Shown here piece by piece: positions 17,277-26,906 of a DNA stretch of 61,217 bases (positions are counted from its first letter, which is position 1; every line of letters starts with the position of its first letter). Below the pieces are notes generated by a model that saw only the letters and a list, made by a program, of their open reading frames with translations, made no database searches and was not told where the DNA came from. Both the position numbers and the translations under genes were made by a program. Origin of the DNA: an uncultured Acidobacteriia bacterium (GTDB lineage: Bacteria > Acidobacteriota > Terriglobia > Bryobacterales > Bryobacteraceae). The DNA is taken from the NCBI GenBank assembly GCA_903881085.1, contig CAIRSA010000456.1, positions 1-61,217 of the forward strand, written 5' to 3'.

Positions 17277-18340
17277 AGCCCTCTCTTGATTGGTTGCTGG
17301 TGTTTGTTCCGATCACGCTGGCGCTGCGGTACACGCAGCCGGAAGCCCAGACGTGGATTTTCTTATCGGCGTGCCTCGCTATTCTGCCGCTGGCCGGATG
17401 GCTGGGCCACGCCACCGAGCACCTGGCCGCGCATACCGGCGAAGGACTGGGCGGCTTGCTCAATGCGACATTCGGAAACGCGGCGGAGCTGATCATTGCG
17501 CTCGCGGCGCTTCAAAAGGGCATGCACGACGTGGTGAAGGCTTCGCTGACCGGGTCAATCATCGGCAACGTGCTGTTGGTGCTGGGCGCGTCAATCACCG
17601 CTGGCGGCATCAAGTTCAAAAGCCAGCAATTCCAGCCCGTGGCCGCGCGGTCGCAGGCGACCATGCTCACGCTGGCGGCGATCGCCTTGGTGATGCCGGC
17701 GGCATTTCATCACATGGTGCAGGGCCCGGCGCGCATCCGCGAAAACGATTTGAGCCTGGCGATTTCAGTGGTGCTGCTGGCCACCTACGCGCTAAGTTTG
17801 CTGTTCACGCTGCATACTCACAAGCAGTTGTTCGGCGGCGAAGGCGGAGCAGAGGCCGAATGGTCGATGGGCAAGGCGATCGGCGTGTTGGCGTTTGTCA
17901 CCGTGTTGATTGCGTGGATGAGTGAGATCCTGGTGGGTTCGGTGGAGCATGCGGCGCACTCCATCGGGATGACGAGCGCGTTCGTTGGTGTGATCGTCGT
18001 TGCGACCATCGGCAACGCCGCTGAACACACCACGGCCATCATGGCCGCGCGGAAGAATCGCATGGACTTGAGCCTCGGCATCGCCGTCGGTTCCAGCGTG
18101 CAGATCGCCGTGTTCGTCGCGCCGCTGCTGGTTTTGGCGAGCTACTTCATCGGGCCCGCGCCAATGAATCTGGTCTTCACGCCGCCCGAGGTTTTGGCCG
18201 TTGCGCTGGCAGTGATCATCAGCGGACAGATCTGCGGCGATGGCGAATCGAACTGGATGGAGGGCGTGCAGTTGCTCGCAGTGTATATGATATTGGCGAT
18301 GGTTTTTTATTTTCTACCGGAGGTTGTTCATGCTCCCTGA
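17273..18340 (+). CDS. cax: Ca2+/H+ antiporter (CaCA superfamily, CAX)
   Basis: 355 residues, about 11 hydrophobic segments. It contains both diagnostic CAX repeats: NATFGNAAELIIALAAL (near 63-80) and VATIGNAAEHTTAIMAA (near 243-260). These line the cation path in calcium/proton exchangers. A short acidic/glycine cytosolic loop (GGEGGAEAEW, near 184) separates the halves, as expected. It probably exports Ca2+ across the inner membrane in exchange for protons. The start overlaps the preceding Hsp70-like stop (ATGA) and the end overlaps the next gene's start by 11 bases, so it is the centre of a coupled operon. Confidence 0.92.
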   Translation: MKPSLDWLLVFVPITLALRYTQPEAQTWIFLSACLAILPLAGWLGHATEHLAAHTGEGLGGLLNATFGNAAELIIALAALQKGMHDVVKASLTGSIIGNVLLVLGASITAGGIKFKSQQFQPVAARSQATMLTLAAIALVMPAAFHHMVQGPARIRENDLSLAISVVLLATYALSLLFTLHTHKQLFGGEGGAEAEWSMGKAIGVLAFVTVLIAWMSEILVGSVEHAAHSIGMTSAFVGVIVVATIGNAAEHTTAIMAARKNRMDLSLGIAVGSSVQIAVFVAPLLVLASYFIGPAPMNLVFTPPEVLAVALAVIISGQICGDGESNWMEGVQLLAVYMILAMVFYFLPEVVHAP

Positions 18341-19106
18341 TCTGCTGCGCCTGGCTGCAAAAGCCCGCGTCTACGATCTTTCGCAGCCCTATTTCACGGG
18401 CATGCCGCATCATCCGTCGCATCCGCCATTTCTGTACAGCATGACGAAAAAACATGGCGATTTCGTTGCGCCGGGCGACGTCAGTTCGGCTGCGGAATCC
18501 ATCGCCATGGGAAGCCATGTTGGCACGCACATTGACGCACTATGCCATTTTTCCTGCGGCGGCAAGATCCACGATGGCAGCACCATCGCCGATGTGCAAA
18601 GCTATGCAGGCGGGGTGGAAAAACTTTCCATCGATACCGTGGAGCCGATTTTGAGGCGCGGCGTATTGATCGACCTTGCCGCCGATGGCCCGTTGAGTGA
18701 AGACTTCGTCATCACGCCTGAACTGCTAGCCGCGAAATCGCGCGTGCCCATCAACGCCGGCGACGTGGTGCTGCTGCGCACCGGCTGGGCGCAGTTCTGG
18801 AACGACGCGGCGCATTACATCCGCCAGGTGCACGGGCCCGGCCCCGAACTCGCCGGGGCACAATGGCTGAGCGCGCATGGCATCTTCGCCGCCGGAAGCG
18901 ATACAATCGCATTCGAGAAGGTTCCCGCCGCAAACATGCCTGTGCACGTACACCTGCTGGTGGAAAAAGGCATTCACATTATTGAGGCGCTGAACCTCGA
19001 ACAGTTGGCCCAGGACGGAATCGCCGAATTTTTGTTCGTTGCCGCACCGCTGAAGATCCGCGGCGGCACGGGCTCTCCGGTGCGGGCCCTGGCATTGGTT
19101 ATTTAA
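18330..19106 (+). CDS. cyclase family protein (kynurenine formamidase-like metal hydrolase)
   Basis: 258 residues. The signature HVGTHIDALCH (H63, H67, D69, H73) is the metal-binding motif of the cyclase/KynB family, which hydrolyses formamide, lactone or isatin-type substrates. The start ATG at 18330 is fixed by GGAGG at 18319-18323, six bases upstream; a TTG two codons earlier is less likely. It overlaps the end of the antiporter gene by 11 bases and is followed six bases later by an SDR gene. A catabolic pair (hydrolase plus dehydrogenase) is a reasonable inference; kynurenine as substrate is not supported by neighbours. Confidence 0.85.
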   Translation: MLPDLLRLAAKARVYDLSQPYFTGMPHHPSHPPFLYSMTKKHGDFVAPGDVSSAAESIAMGSHVGTHIDALCHFSCGGKIHDGSTIADVQSYAGGVEKLSIDTVEPILRRGVLIDLAADGPLSEDFVITPELLAAKSRVPINAGDVVLLRTGWAQFWNDAAHYIRQVHGPGPELAGAQWLSAHGIFAAGSDTIAFEKVPAANMPVHVHLLVEKGIHIIEALNLEQLAQDGIAEFLFVAAPLKIRGGTGSPVRALALVI

Positions 19107-19112
19107 GGAGAA

Positions 19113-19877
19113 ATGGTTTTGACAGTTGATTTAAAAGGCAAGACAGCCCTGGTTACGGGCGCATCGCGCGGTATTGGCGCATCCACCGCCGTGGCACTGG
19201 CGAACAACGGACTTTCGCGTTTGATCGTCCACTACGGCGGTTACAAGCAGGGCGCCGAAGAGACCGCGGAAGCCGCACGCAAGGCTGGCGCGGAAGTGGA
19301 GATCATCGGCGCCGATCTTGGCACGGAAGCAGGCATCAACGAATTCGTCGCGGCGATCCAAGGCCGCCACGTGGACATTCTGGTGAACAATGCGGGCTCG
19401 CTGGTGAAGCGCGCCAAACTCGCCGAATACACGCCGGAACTGTGGGACACGGTGATGAACCTGAACGTGAAGAGCGTTTATTTTATTTCGCAGGCGCTGG
19501 CTCCGCAGATGATCGCCAACAAGAGCGGGCACATTATTTTGTTGAGCTCGATTGCCGCGCGCAACGGCGGCGGTCCCGGGGCAACGGTTTATGCGGCGGC
19601 GAAAGCGGCTGTCGCGGCGATGACGAAAGGCCTGGCGAAGGAGATGGCTCCGCTCGGCGTGCGCGTCAATGCGGTCAGCCCCGGCACGGTTGACAACCAC
19701 TTCCACGAGACGTTTTCGAACAAACAGATTCTGGATGGCGTCGTGGCAATGACGCCGGCCGGGCGGCTCGGCACCAACGATGAGATCGCCGATACGATTT
19801 TGTTTTTGATCTCCGATGCAGCGCGGTATATGTACGGCCAGACGCTGGAGATCAATGGCGGCATGTTGATGGTTTAG
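19113..19877 (+). CDS. SDR family oxidoreductase
   Basis: 254 residues with classical short-chain dehydrogenase motifs: TGASRGIG cofactor loop (residues 15-22), NNAG near 92-95, catalytic serine in LLSSIAA, YAAAK as YxxxK, and the C-terminal QTLEINGGMLMV. NAD(P)(H)-dependent, cytoplasmic. AAGGAG lies only two bases before the ATG, so the in-frame TTG at 19119 (spacing 8) is an alternative start that removes two residues. It is the last gene of the Hsp70-cax-cyclase-SDR run. Substrate unknown. Confidence 0.9.
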   Translation: MVLTVDLKGKTALVTGASRGIGASTAVALANNGLSRLIVHYGGYKQGAEETAEAARKAGAEVEIIGADLGTEAGINEFVAAIQGRHVDILVNNAGSLVKRAKLAEYTPELWDTVMNLNVKSVYFISQALAPQMIANKSGHIILLSSIAARNGGGPGATVYAAAKAAVAAMTKGLAKEMAPLGVRVNAVSPGTVDNHFHETFSNKQILDGVVAMTPAGRLGTNDEIADTILFLISDAARYMYGQTLEINGGMLMV

Positions 19878-19883
19878 GGAAGT

Positions 19884-19904
19884 GGATAGGCGAATCGGCT
19901 GTCC
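19884..19904 (+). terminator. hairpin R4 at convergent gene junction, copy 1
   Basis: GGATAGGCG-AAT-CGGCTGTCC forms an imperfect 9-bp stem (one wobble, one mismatch) six bases after the SDR stop and 15 bases from the end of the convergent NHL gene. The reverse complement, with its flanking GGGTAGG, resembles the hairpin at 38109-38129, also at a convergent junction. Confidence 0.5.
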
Positions 19905-19918
19905 TACCCTTTCGGAAC

Positions 19919-22474
19919 TTAGCGAACCTCGATTGTCACCCCGCTCTGGCTTTCCGATTTGCCGGAGCGGACCACTAACGACTGTGTGCCGGTTGGAATA
20001 AAGCCCGCCGGCACGCGGAAATTGATTTGCCCCGGACCGCTCCACCCGATTTCCGATTCATAGCCGGCATATAGCACCGTCAAAGGTCCGGCGTTTTCGC
20101 CAGTAACAAAAATTGCGATCACATCGCCGCGGTTGGCTGGATTCGCACGCGAATTCAAGGAACCATCGGAGTTGACAGCAACCGCCTGTCCCGTGCCGCC
20201 AACGTTGGTAAAGACGCCTACGGCTGCATCGGCCTGTGCAATGGTTCGCGACGAATTCAACACGCCTCCGGCCAACAGCTCCATCGTCACATTCTCCTTC
20301 CCCGCCACGGAGGCCGGCACAATTGCGTTGATTTGCGAATCGGAAACAAAAGTCAGCATCGCCGGGGTGCCTTCAAACCGCACCTGAAGACCGCCCAGAA
20401 TCGTAGCGCTGCCTGTCACTGCGGCCGATGCTCCAAAGCCGGATCCCAGAATCGAAATCGCTTCCCCCGGCGCTACTGGTCCCGCGGCAAAACTAGCAGC
20501 GTTTACCACTGAACTCACCGGTCCCGAGACAACCAACGAGGCTGCCTGCGGATACAGCTTGCGGATCCGGTTGTTGCCCCAATCGGCAATCAATACGGTT
20601 CCGTCCGCAAGCGGTAATGCAGCCGATGGGCTAGCCAGCGCGGCCTGGCTTGCGGGACCTCCATCGCCCGAAAACTCGGCGCGTCCGGTGCCCGCAAGAG
20701 GCAAAACCGTCCCGTTGGGCCGCCACCGGCGGACGCGGTTATTCCCGGTATCGATGATGATTACGGAGTCATCGCTATCAATCGCCACACCGTGCGGGGC
20801 AGACAGATCCAGTACGGGCAGAGACTCAATGAAGCCGGCCTTATTCACCCTGCGAATCCTGTTGTTGCCCGTATCAGCAACGTATAGGTTTCCCGCGCGA
20901 TCAAAGGCCAAGCCTCGCGGCTGGCTCAACTGGGCATACGCCGCCAGTGAGCCATCTCCGCCAAAACCAGCCCGCGTGGAACTACCGGCAATCGTCGCGA
21001 TCGTTCCATCGCTACCCACGCGCCGGATGCGATTGTTGTTCGAATCGGAGATGTAGAGATTGCCTGCGCTGTCCAGCGCCAAACCTGACGGTTGGCTGAA
21101 CTGCGCTAACTTCGCCGATTGCCCATCGCCGTAAAAACCACTAAACCCCGCCCCGGCGAAGGTAAGAATAACGCCATCCGGTGTAATTTTGCGAATCCGC
21201 TGATTGCCTGTGTCAGCGATATAGATTGCGCCGTAGGCATCCACAGCGACGGCTGCCGGAGACGACAGTGTGGCTTGCGCCGCCGGGCCGCCGTCGCCAA
21301 GCGCCCCGCCGCCGTGTCCGGCAACGGTTGTGATCCTGCCCGTTGGCGAGACCATGCGGATGCGGTGGTTGGCCTCATCGGCGAAAATCAGATTTCCCTT
21401 CAGATCGATCGCCATCGATGCCGGGTGGAACAGATGCGCCGCATCAGCGGCCCCGCCGTCGCCAGCATAGCCGTAGTTTCCATTGCCCGCCATCAGGGTC
21501 GCCGAACCATTTGCGTTGTACCGCCACACATACTGACCCTTGGCGGCGTAGAGGTTTCCGTTCGTATCCACGGCAACATCGCGAGCGGCAAGGCCTATCA
21601 GTGTCAGCGTCCCATTCGGACTTAGTTTAATCACCTGGCTTCCATAGCCATCGGCCATGTAGAGGTTACCCGCGCCATCGATGGCAATGCCGGTGGGAGT
21701 GCCCAGAATCGGAGTTGTGCGGCCATCGCCCAGATAGGCGGTGGTGATGACGCCACGAGTCAGTTTCAGCACGCGCGTTGTCCTGCTTTCAGCGATAAAC
21801 AAGTTGCCGGAATTGTCGAAGGCCAGTCCCGCGGGCCCGGCCAGATTAGTGTAACCGGCGGTGGTCCCGTCGATGACGTAGCCGGGGCTACCTGTTCCTA
21901 AAACAATATTTAGAATGCCCTGCGAGTTCACCTTGCAAATGTAGTTGGCGGAAAAATCGGAGAGGTATAATTCGTTGTTGGAATCAAAGGCTATGTTACG
22001 CGGTGATTTCAGCGCAATCGTGGTGGCCGCCGACCCATCGTTGGCCCTGGCCAAAGGCAGCGGGCCTCCTCCGGCTACGGTATAGATCCGCCCTTCGGGT
22101 GTTATTTTGCGAACCCGCGCATTGCCCAGATCGGCAACAAACAGGTTGCCCGTGCGGTCAACGGCTAACCCATAGGGGCTATTCAACTGGGCTGCGGAAG
22201 CCAACCCGCCGTCACCATTGAAGCCTGGAAACCCAGTGCCGGCTAGCGTGGTTATGATGCCATCTTTCCCCACTTTGCGAATTCGATGATCGGAAGCATC
22301 GGCAATATAAAGATTTCCGGCCGCATCGGCGGCCACACCCTCCGCCTGATTCAGACTGGCATAAACCGCGGGCGTGCCGTCGCCGACCGCGTCCGATCCT
22401 GCAATCGTCTGGATCACATAGCCCTGTCCATATACCGTGTAAGACAGGAGTAATGCCCATAGGCAACGAAACAT
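19919..22474 (-). CDS. exported NHL-repeat protein with Solibacter-type C-terminal domain
   Basis: 851 residues. The signal peptide MFRCLWALLLSYTVYGQ is followed by about ten or more NHL-type beta-propeller repeats (recurring pattern NLYIADxxNxRIRKV and AGTGxxGFxGDGGxA, residues about 20-640). The C-terminal domain (about 645-851; VNAASFAAGPVAPGEAISI, QINAIVP, GQINFRVPAGF) is of the 'Solibacter uncharacterized C-terminal' type (TIGR03437). NHL propellers bind proteins or ligands. The C-terminal domain is lineage-marked and of unknown function, perhaps for export or surface anchoring. RBS AAAGGGA precedes the ATG. Divergent from the metalloprotease gene. Confidence 0.88.
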   Translation of the reverse strand: MFRCLWALLLSYTVYGQGYVIQTIAGSDAVGDGTPAVYASLNQAEGVAADAAGNLYIADASDHRIRKVGKDGIITTLAGTGFPGFNGDGGLASAAQLNSPYGLAVDRTGNLFVADLGNARVRKITPEGRIYTVAGGGPLPLARANDGSAATTIALKSPRNIAFDSNNELYLSDFSANYICKVNSQGILNIVLGTGSPGYVIDGTTAGYTNLAGPAGLAFDNSGNLFIAESRTTRVLKLTRGVITTAYLGDGRTTPILGTPTGIAIDGAGNLYMADGYGSQVIKLSPNGTLTLIGLAARDVAVDTNGNLYAAKGQYVWRYNANGSATLMAGNGNYGYAGDGGAADAAHLFHPASMAIDLKGNLIFADEANHRIRMVSPTGRITTVAGHGGGALGDGGPAAQATLSSPAAVAVDAYGAIYIADTGNQRIRKITPDGVILTFAGAGFSGFYGDGQSAKLAQFSQPSGLALDSAGNLYISDSNNNRIRRVGSDGTIATIAGSSTRAGFGGDGSLAAYAQLSQPRGLAFDRAGNLYVADTGNNRIRRVNKAGFIESLPVLDLSAPHGVAIDSDDSVIIIDTGNNRVRRWRPNGTVLPLAGTGRAEFSGDGGPASQAALASPSAALPLADGTVLIADWGNNRIRKLYPQAASLVVSGPVSSVVNAASFAAGPVAPGEAISILGSGFGASAAVTGSATILGGLQVRFEGTPAMLTFVSDSQINAIVPASVAGKENVTMELLAGGVLNSSRTIAQADAAVGVFTNVGGTGQAVAVNSDGSLNSRANPANRGDVIAIFVTGENAGPLTVLYAGYESEIGWSGPGQINFRVPAGFIPTGTQSLVVRSGKSESQSGVTIEVR

Positions 22475-22549
22475 AGGAATCCCTTTCTACGGTGATAAGT
22501 GTGAATTGGGTGGAATTACTCTCACCGCAGGCGATGAGTAATTCATAGA

Positions 22550-24349
22550 ATGTTTGCGAAATACCAGTCGCGGATAGTTCAGGTCAGGCGGTTGCTCTTT
22601 GTTTTTCTGGGCTTCCTGTTCATGCTGGAATTGGCCGCACAACCTGAGTTGAGACTAAAAAGCCGCCGGTTCCGAACCAACCAGGACCTTTCCGAACATG
22701 TAGCGATCCAGGTTCGCTCTCATAATATGGAGGAATCGCACCGCATCCTGCAGTTTGAGTACCCGCCAACCGCCGATCAAATATTGGAACTGCAGAAGCG
22801 CGGGGCGGTGGTAGTAGGCTATGTACCTCTTAACGGTTTAGCAATACGTGCGCGGGAACAAATGTCGCTGGATGGGTTGGGGGTGCGCTGGAGCGGACGG
22901 CTGCTGCCTTCCGATAAGTTGAGCGAGGCGCTTGCAGACACAGATTCCAATAACTATATCGCTGAGTTTTTCCAGGATGTCGATATGGATATCGCCCGCG
23001 CGCTTGTGGTGGATGTGGGGCTGCAGATTATCGAAAATCCGGACCTGCTGACGTATCAATTGCTGGTTCAAGGAACGGCGGATCAGATTGCCGATCTGGC
23101 GACGTGGGACGAAGTCAGCTATATCTTTCCTGCCAGCGATGCCGTTGTGAATGGGGATCCCGTGGTGCCCTGTGCGGGAGCAATCTCCGTGCTGGGACCG
23201 CTCGGCCAATATATTGCGACCAGCGGAACTGGTTGGGACGGGCCGGGCAGGAATGCAGCCCAAATCAACTATCATATACAGACGCCTACGGGAAAGTTGA
23301 GTTTTGACGGGCAGACGGGGGAACTGATGCGGGCCATGGCGGAGTGGTCGCGCGTTGCCAAAATCACCTTCGTTCCTTCCACCGATGACAGCGGCGCGCG
23401 AACCATCACAATTCTGTTCGGCTCCGGCGCACACGGGGATGGATATCCGTTCGACGGTCCCGGCAAAGTGTTGGCCCACACGTTTTATCCGGCGCCGCCC
23501 AACCCGGAGCCGATTGCTGGAGATATGCATTTCGATAATGACGAAGCGTGGCGCATTGGCGCCGACACGGACATGTACAGCGTGGCGCTGCATGAACTTG
23601 GACACGCGTTGGGCCTCGGCCATTCCGATAAGCCGGGCGCAGTCATGTATGCGTACTATCAGAGGGCCACGAAGTTGACGGCGGAAGACATTGGCGCTGT
23701 GCTGACACTCTACGCCGCTCAGGATCCTGCGAATGCGCCGGCCAATCCGCCGGTGACGCCTCCCACCACTCCGGCCCCAGCGCCCAAACCAACAATCAAC
23801 ATCACATCACCGACAGCCTCCGGCACCTATGCGACAACAGCCTCCGCAATGACGGTAAGCGGCACGGCGGCTTACGCCAATGGGATTATCAATATCACGT
23901 GGTTGAGTTCCAGTGGGGCGAAGGGAACGGCGGGCGGCACATCGAGCTGGTCTTCGGGTGTGATTGGTTTACTAAATGGACAGAACACGATCACGATCTC
24001 AGTCAACGGCGCGGGTGGCGCCAGCGCATCGGCAACACTAGCAGTGACATTCACGCCGCCGGCGCAGAAGGACACTACGCCGCCGTCTCTGACACTCGTT
24101 TCGCCGAGCTTCACCAGCGTCTCCACTTCTTCGCAGACGATTACGTTTATGGGCGAGGCGTCCGATAATGTTGGGGTTGTATCCGTCACATGCGAAAACT
24201 CCAACACCACCATGGTCACCGCCGTGGGCACCACCAGTTGGACGTGCAAGAACATCCCGCTACTGACAGGCTCGAATCCCATCATGGTGCGCGCACGCGA
24301 CGCAGCCGGAAATGTGGGCTGGCGTTCGGTGTACGTTACGCGCCGTTGA
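22550..24349 (+). CDS. exported matrixin-type (M10) metalloprotease with Ig-like tail
   Basis: 599 residues. After a long basic leader and membrane segment (VRRLLFVFLGFLFMLELAAQ) comes a region of about 200 residues resembling a propeptide. The catalytic domain has HELGHALGLGH at residues 348-358, the extended zinc motif of metzincins, followed by a methionine-turn-like GAVMYAYY. A proline-rich linker (about 398-418) leads to two Ig-like beta domains (about 420-505 and 515-599) of the kind found in adhesive secreted proteins. Likely secreted and degrading proteins outside the cell. The pro-region and Ig tail are inferred from pattern only. Divergent promoter region with the NHL gene is 75 bp. 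Confidence 0.85.
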   Translation: MFAKYQSRIVQVRRLLFVFLGFLFMLELAAQPELRLKSRRFRTNQDLSEHVAIQVRSHNMEESHRILQFEYPPTADQILELQKRGAVVVGYVPLNGLAIRAREQMSLDGLGVRWSGRLLPSDKLSEALADTDSNNYIAEFFQDVDMDIARALVVDVGLQIIENPDLLTYQLLVQGTADQIADLATWDEVSYIFPASDAVVNGDPVVPCAGAISVLGPLGQYIATSGTGWDGPGRNAAQINYHIQTPTGKLSFDGQTGELMRAMAEWSRVAKITFVPSTDDSGARTITILFGSGAHGDGYPFDGPGKVLAHTFYPAPPNPEPIAGDMHFDNDEAWRIGADTDMYSVALHELGHALGLGHSDKPGAVMYAYYQRATKLTAEDIGAVLTLYAAQDPANAPANPPVTPPTTPAPAPKPTINITSPTASGTYATTASAMTVSGTAAYANGIINITWLSSSGAKGTAGGTSSWSSGVIGLLNGQNTITISVNGAGGASASATLAVTFTPPAQKDTTPPSLTLVSPSFTSVSTSSQTITFMGEASDNVGVVSVTCENSNTTMVTAVGTTSWTCKNIPLLTGSNPIMVRARDAAGNVGWRSVYVTRR

Positions 24350-24382
24350 GCCCGCCTGCGTTACAATAGGTGAAATACTCTT

Positions 24383-24898
24383 GTGGCATCTCAGCCCTCC
24401 AAAGCCGTCGGCATTTATCCCGGTTCGTTCGATCCTTTGACGAGCGGGCATGCGGATTTGATCGCCCGGGCTTCAAAGCTGGTTGACACCTTGATCGTCG
24501 CGATTCTGCATAACTCGGACAAGAAGGCAATGTTCACTGTGGAAGAGCGCATCGAGATGATTCGGGAGGCGGTTCCGTTGACGAAAATTCAGGTGGAATC
24601 GTTTGACGGGCTGTTGGTCGATTTCGCCGCCCGGCGCAACGCGTCGGTAATTTTTCGCGGCATTCGCGCCGTTTCCGACTATGAGTATGAGCTGCAGATG
24701 GCTTTGATGAATCGCCGCCTGAATCCGGATGTGGAAACCGTTTTCCTCTTGCCGGGCGAGGCGTACTCATTCGTCAGTTCGCGTCTGGTAAAGGAGGTGG
24801 CCCGCCTTGGCGGAGACATCGCCGGATTGGCCCCACCCAATGTGGTGGCCCGGCTCAAGCAGCGATTTCAGGAATTTTCGAAGCAGGAGATTAAGTAA
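24383..24898 (+). CDS. coaD: phosphopantetheine adenylyltransferase
   Basis: 171 residues, the usual CoaD size. It transfers AMP from ATP to 4'-phosphopantetheine to make dephospho-CoA, the penultimate step of CoA synthesis. Family signatures: YPGSFDPLTSGH (nucleotidyltransferase HxGH-type motif, residues 12-23), IIFRGIRAVSDYEYELQMA-like block (VIFRGIRAVSDYEYE), and SFVSSRLVKEVARLGG. Start is GTG 24383 with AGGTGA about 10 bases upstream. It is followed five bases later by an aminotransferase and then mannose-6-phosphate isomerase, so a housekeeping operon is likely. Confidence 0.95.
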   Translation: MASQPSKAVGIYPGSFDPLTSGHADLIARASKLVDTLIVAILHNSDKKAMFTVEERIEMIREAVPLTKIQVESFDGLLVDFAARRNASVIFRGIRAVSDYEYELQMALMNRRLNPDVETVFLLPGEAYSFVSSRLVKEVARLGGDIAGLAPPNVVARLKQRFQEFSKQEIK

Positions 24899-24903
24899 CA
24901 ACG

Positions 24904-26103
24904 ATGGGAGCCAGCGTGCAGTCAGGCATACAGGACATTTCGGAACGCTTAGGAACAATCAGCGTTTCCTCCACGATGAAGGTCGCCGCGGAAGCCGACC
25001 GTTTGCGCCGCGAAGGCGTTGACGTGGTCGACTTCGGAGCAGGCGAGCCCGATTTCCCCACCCCCGATAACATCAAGAAGGCCGCCATTGACGCGATTCA
25101 TGGCAACTTCACCAAGTACACGCCCGCCGGCGGAACACAGGAACTGAAAGTGGCGATTTGCGAACGCCACAAACTCGATTACGGCACCAGCTATACGGCT
25201 CCCGAATGCGTCATCACGGTCGGCGGCAAGCACGTGATCTTCGGCTACATGCAGGTGCTGATCAATCCCGGCGACGAAGTCATCATCCCCGTGCCGTACT
25301 GGGTCACCTACAAAGACGTAGTGAACTACGCCGGCGGCAAGTGCGTCTTCGTTGAGACCGATGAGGCCAACGGCTTCACGCTCACGGCCGAGATGATCGA
25401 AAAGAGCATCACGCCAAAGACGAAGATGGTGATCATCAATTCGCCCAGCAACCCGAGCGGCGCAGTGCTGCCGCGCGAAGAGTTCGAGCGGATCTATGCA
25501 GTGACATCGAAGCGCAATATCTGGCTGATGACCGATGAGTGCTACTGCCGCTTCCTCTATGACAGCGAGCCCTTCTCCATCGCTTCCCTGCCCGGCGCAA
25601 AGAGCACGGTGATTGTTGCCGGTTCACTGTCCAAGACCTATGCCATGACCGGCTGGCGCATCGGCTTCGGCCTTGCTCCGGCGCCCGTCACTGGCGCGAT
25701 TCTGAAACTGCAAAGCCACAGCACATCGAACCCGACCTCGATCGCCCAAAAGGCCGCACTCGAAGCCGTTCGCGGCCCGCAGGAAGGCGTTGCCGTGATG
25801 CTTGAAGAGTATCGCAAGCGGCGCGGTTATGTGATCGACCGCCTGCGCCAGATCCCTGGCGTGACGCTGGCCGAACCGCAGGGCGCGTTTTACGCCTATC
25901 CCAACATCGGCGTGGCGCTCGGCAAAAACGGCATGAACACCGCGTTTGAGTTTTCCGAGAAGCTGCTGGCGGAAGCTCACGTGGCGGTTGTGCCTGGCGA
26001 AGCGTTTGGAACCGACAAACACGTGCGCATCTCGTATGCGACATCGATGCATGAACTCGAACGTGGTCTCGACCGGATCCACAAATTTATCGTAGGTGCA
26101 TAA
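24904..26103 (+). CDS. PLP-dependent class I aminotransferase (aspartate aminotransferase-like)
   Basis: 399 residues. Fold-type I aminotransferase of the I-gamma type: DFGAGEPDFPTP near 41, KYTPAGGTQELK, substrate-binding SPSNPSGA, and the PLP lysine K244 in SLSKTYAMTGWRIG, with the C-terminal arginine in VRISYATS. It most resembles bacterial aspartate/prephenate aminotransferases; exact amino-acid preference cannot be fixed. Cytoplasmic. It begins five bases after coaD and its TAA overlaps the ATG of the next gene (TAATG). Confidence 0.92.
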   Translation: MGASVQSGIQDISERLGTISVSSTMKVAAEADRLRREGVDVVDFGAGEPDFPTPDNIKKAAIDAIHGNFTKYTPAGGTQELKVAICERHKLDYGTSYTAPECVITVGGKHVIFGYMQVLINPGDEVIIPVPYWVTYKDVVNYAGGKCVFVETDEANGFTLTAEMIEKSITPKTKMVIINSPSNPSGAVLPREEFERIYAVTSKRNIWLMTDECYCRFLYDSEPFSIASLPGAKSTVIVAGSLSKTYAMTGWRIGFGLAPAPVTGAILKLQSHSTSNPTSIAQKAALEAVRGPQEGVAVMLEEYRKRRGYVIDRLRQIPGVTLAEPQGAFYAYPNIGVALGKNGMNTAFEFSEKLLAEAHVAVVPGEAFGTDKHVRISYATSMHELERGLDRIHKFIVGA

Positions 26104-26903
26104 TGCTGCCTGTTCGTCTTGAGCCGTCGTTTCGCGAAAAAATCTGGGGATCGACGGCACTGGAACCCTGGTTCCCCAGTCCATCTGAAAAGACCGGCGA
26201 GGTATGGTATCACTTCGCCGGTTCTCCGATTCTGGTGAAGTTTCTGTTCACCACGGAGAAGCTCTCCGTACAAGTGCATCCGGACGATGTCTATGCGGCC
26301 ACCAACGAGGGCGGCTCGCTCGGCAAGACCGAGATGTGGCATATTCTTCGCGCCGAAGAAGGCGCGGACGTGGCACTCGGCTTCAAGCAGGCGATCACCC
26401 CGGAACGGCTGCGCGACTCCGCTGTTTCAGGCGAGATCATGGACCTGCTGAACTGGATTCCAGCCTCAGCTGGCGACACCTATTTTGTTCAACCCGGAAC
26501 GGTGCATGCACTGGGCGCAGGACTGGCGTTGGTCGAGGTGCAGCAATACTCCGACCTCACCTACCGGCTGTTCGATTACGGCCGTGACCGCGAACTGCAT
26601 CTGGAGCAATCGATGGACGTCTCGCACTGCGGCTGCCACCCCGGCAAGGCTATCGAGACAGGCACGGTAATCGCGACCTGCAAATACTTCACCGTCGAAA
26701 AATTCATGTGGCACGAATCACTGGCCTATCATCCCGATGGCCAGTGCTTTCATCTGCTGATCTTCACCAGTGGACATGGCACAATCGGCGGCGAGCCGTA
26801 TCGGGCGGGCGAATGCTGGAAGGTTCCGGCGGGCGGGGAGCCGTTTGAGATGATCCCCACTGAGGCGACAGGATTACTGCGCGCCTACCCGGCCGGGGTG
26901 TGA
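26103..26903 (+). CDS. manA: mannose-6-phosphate isomerase, class I (short form)
   Basis: 266 residues, shorter than the about 390-residue E. coli enzyme and typical of the compact bacterial type. The zinc ligands are visible: Q57 and H59 in SVQVHPDD, E77 in GKTEMWH, and H135 in PGTVHALGAG. It interconverts mannose-6-phosphate and fructose-6-phosphate. Start ATG 26103 overlaps the stop of the aminotransferase gene by one base, so translation is coupled. The end is only three bases from the convergent kinase gene. Confidence 0.85.
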   Translation: MLPVRLEPSFREKIWGSTALEPWFPSPSEKTGEVWYHFAGSPILVKFLFTTEKLSVQVHPDDVYAATNEGGSLGKTEMWHILRAEEGADVALGFKQAITPERLRDSAVSGEIMDLLNWIPASAGDTYFVQPGTVHALGAGLALVEVQQYSDLTYRLFDYGRDRELHLEQSMDVSHCGCHPGKAIETGTVIATCKYFTVEKFMWHESLAYHPDGQCFHLLIFTSGHGTIGGEPYRAGECWKVPAGGEPFEMIPTEATGLLRAYPAGV

Positions 26904-26906
26904 AAG

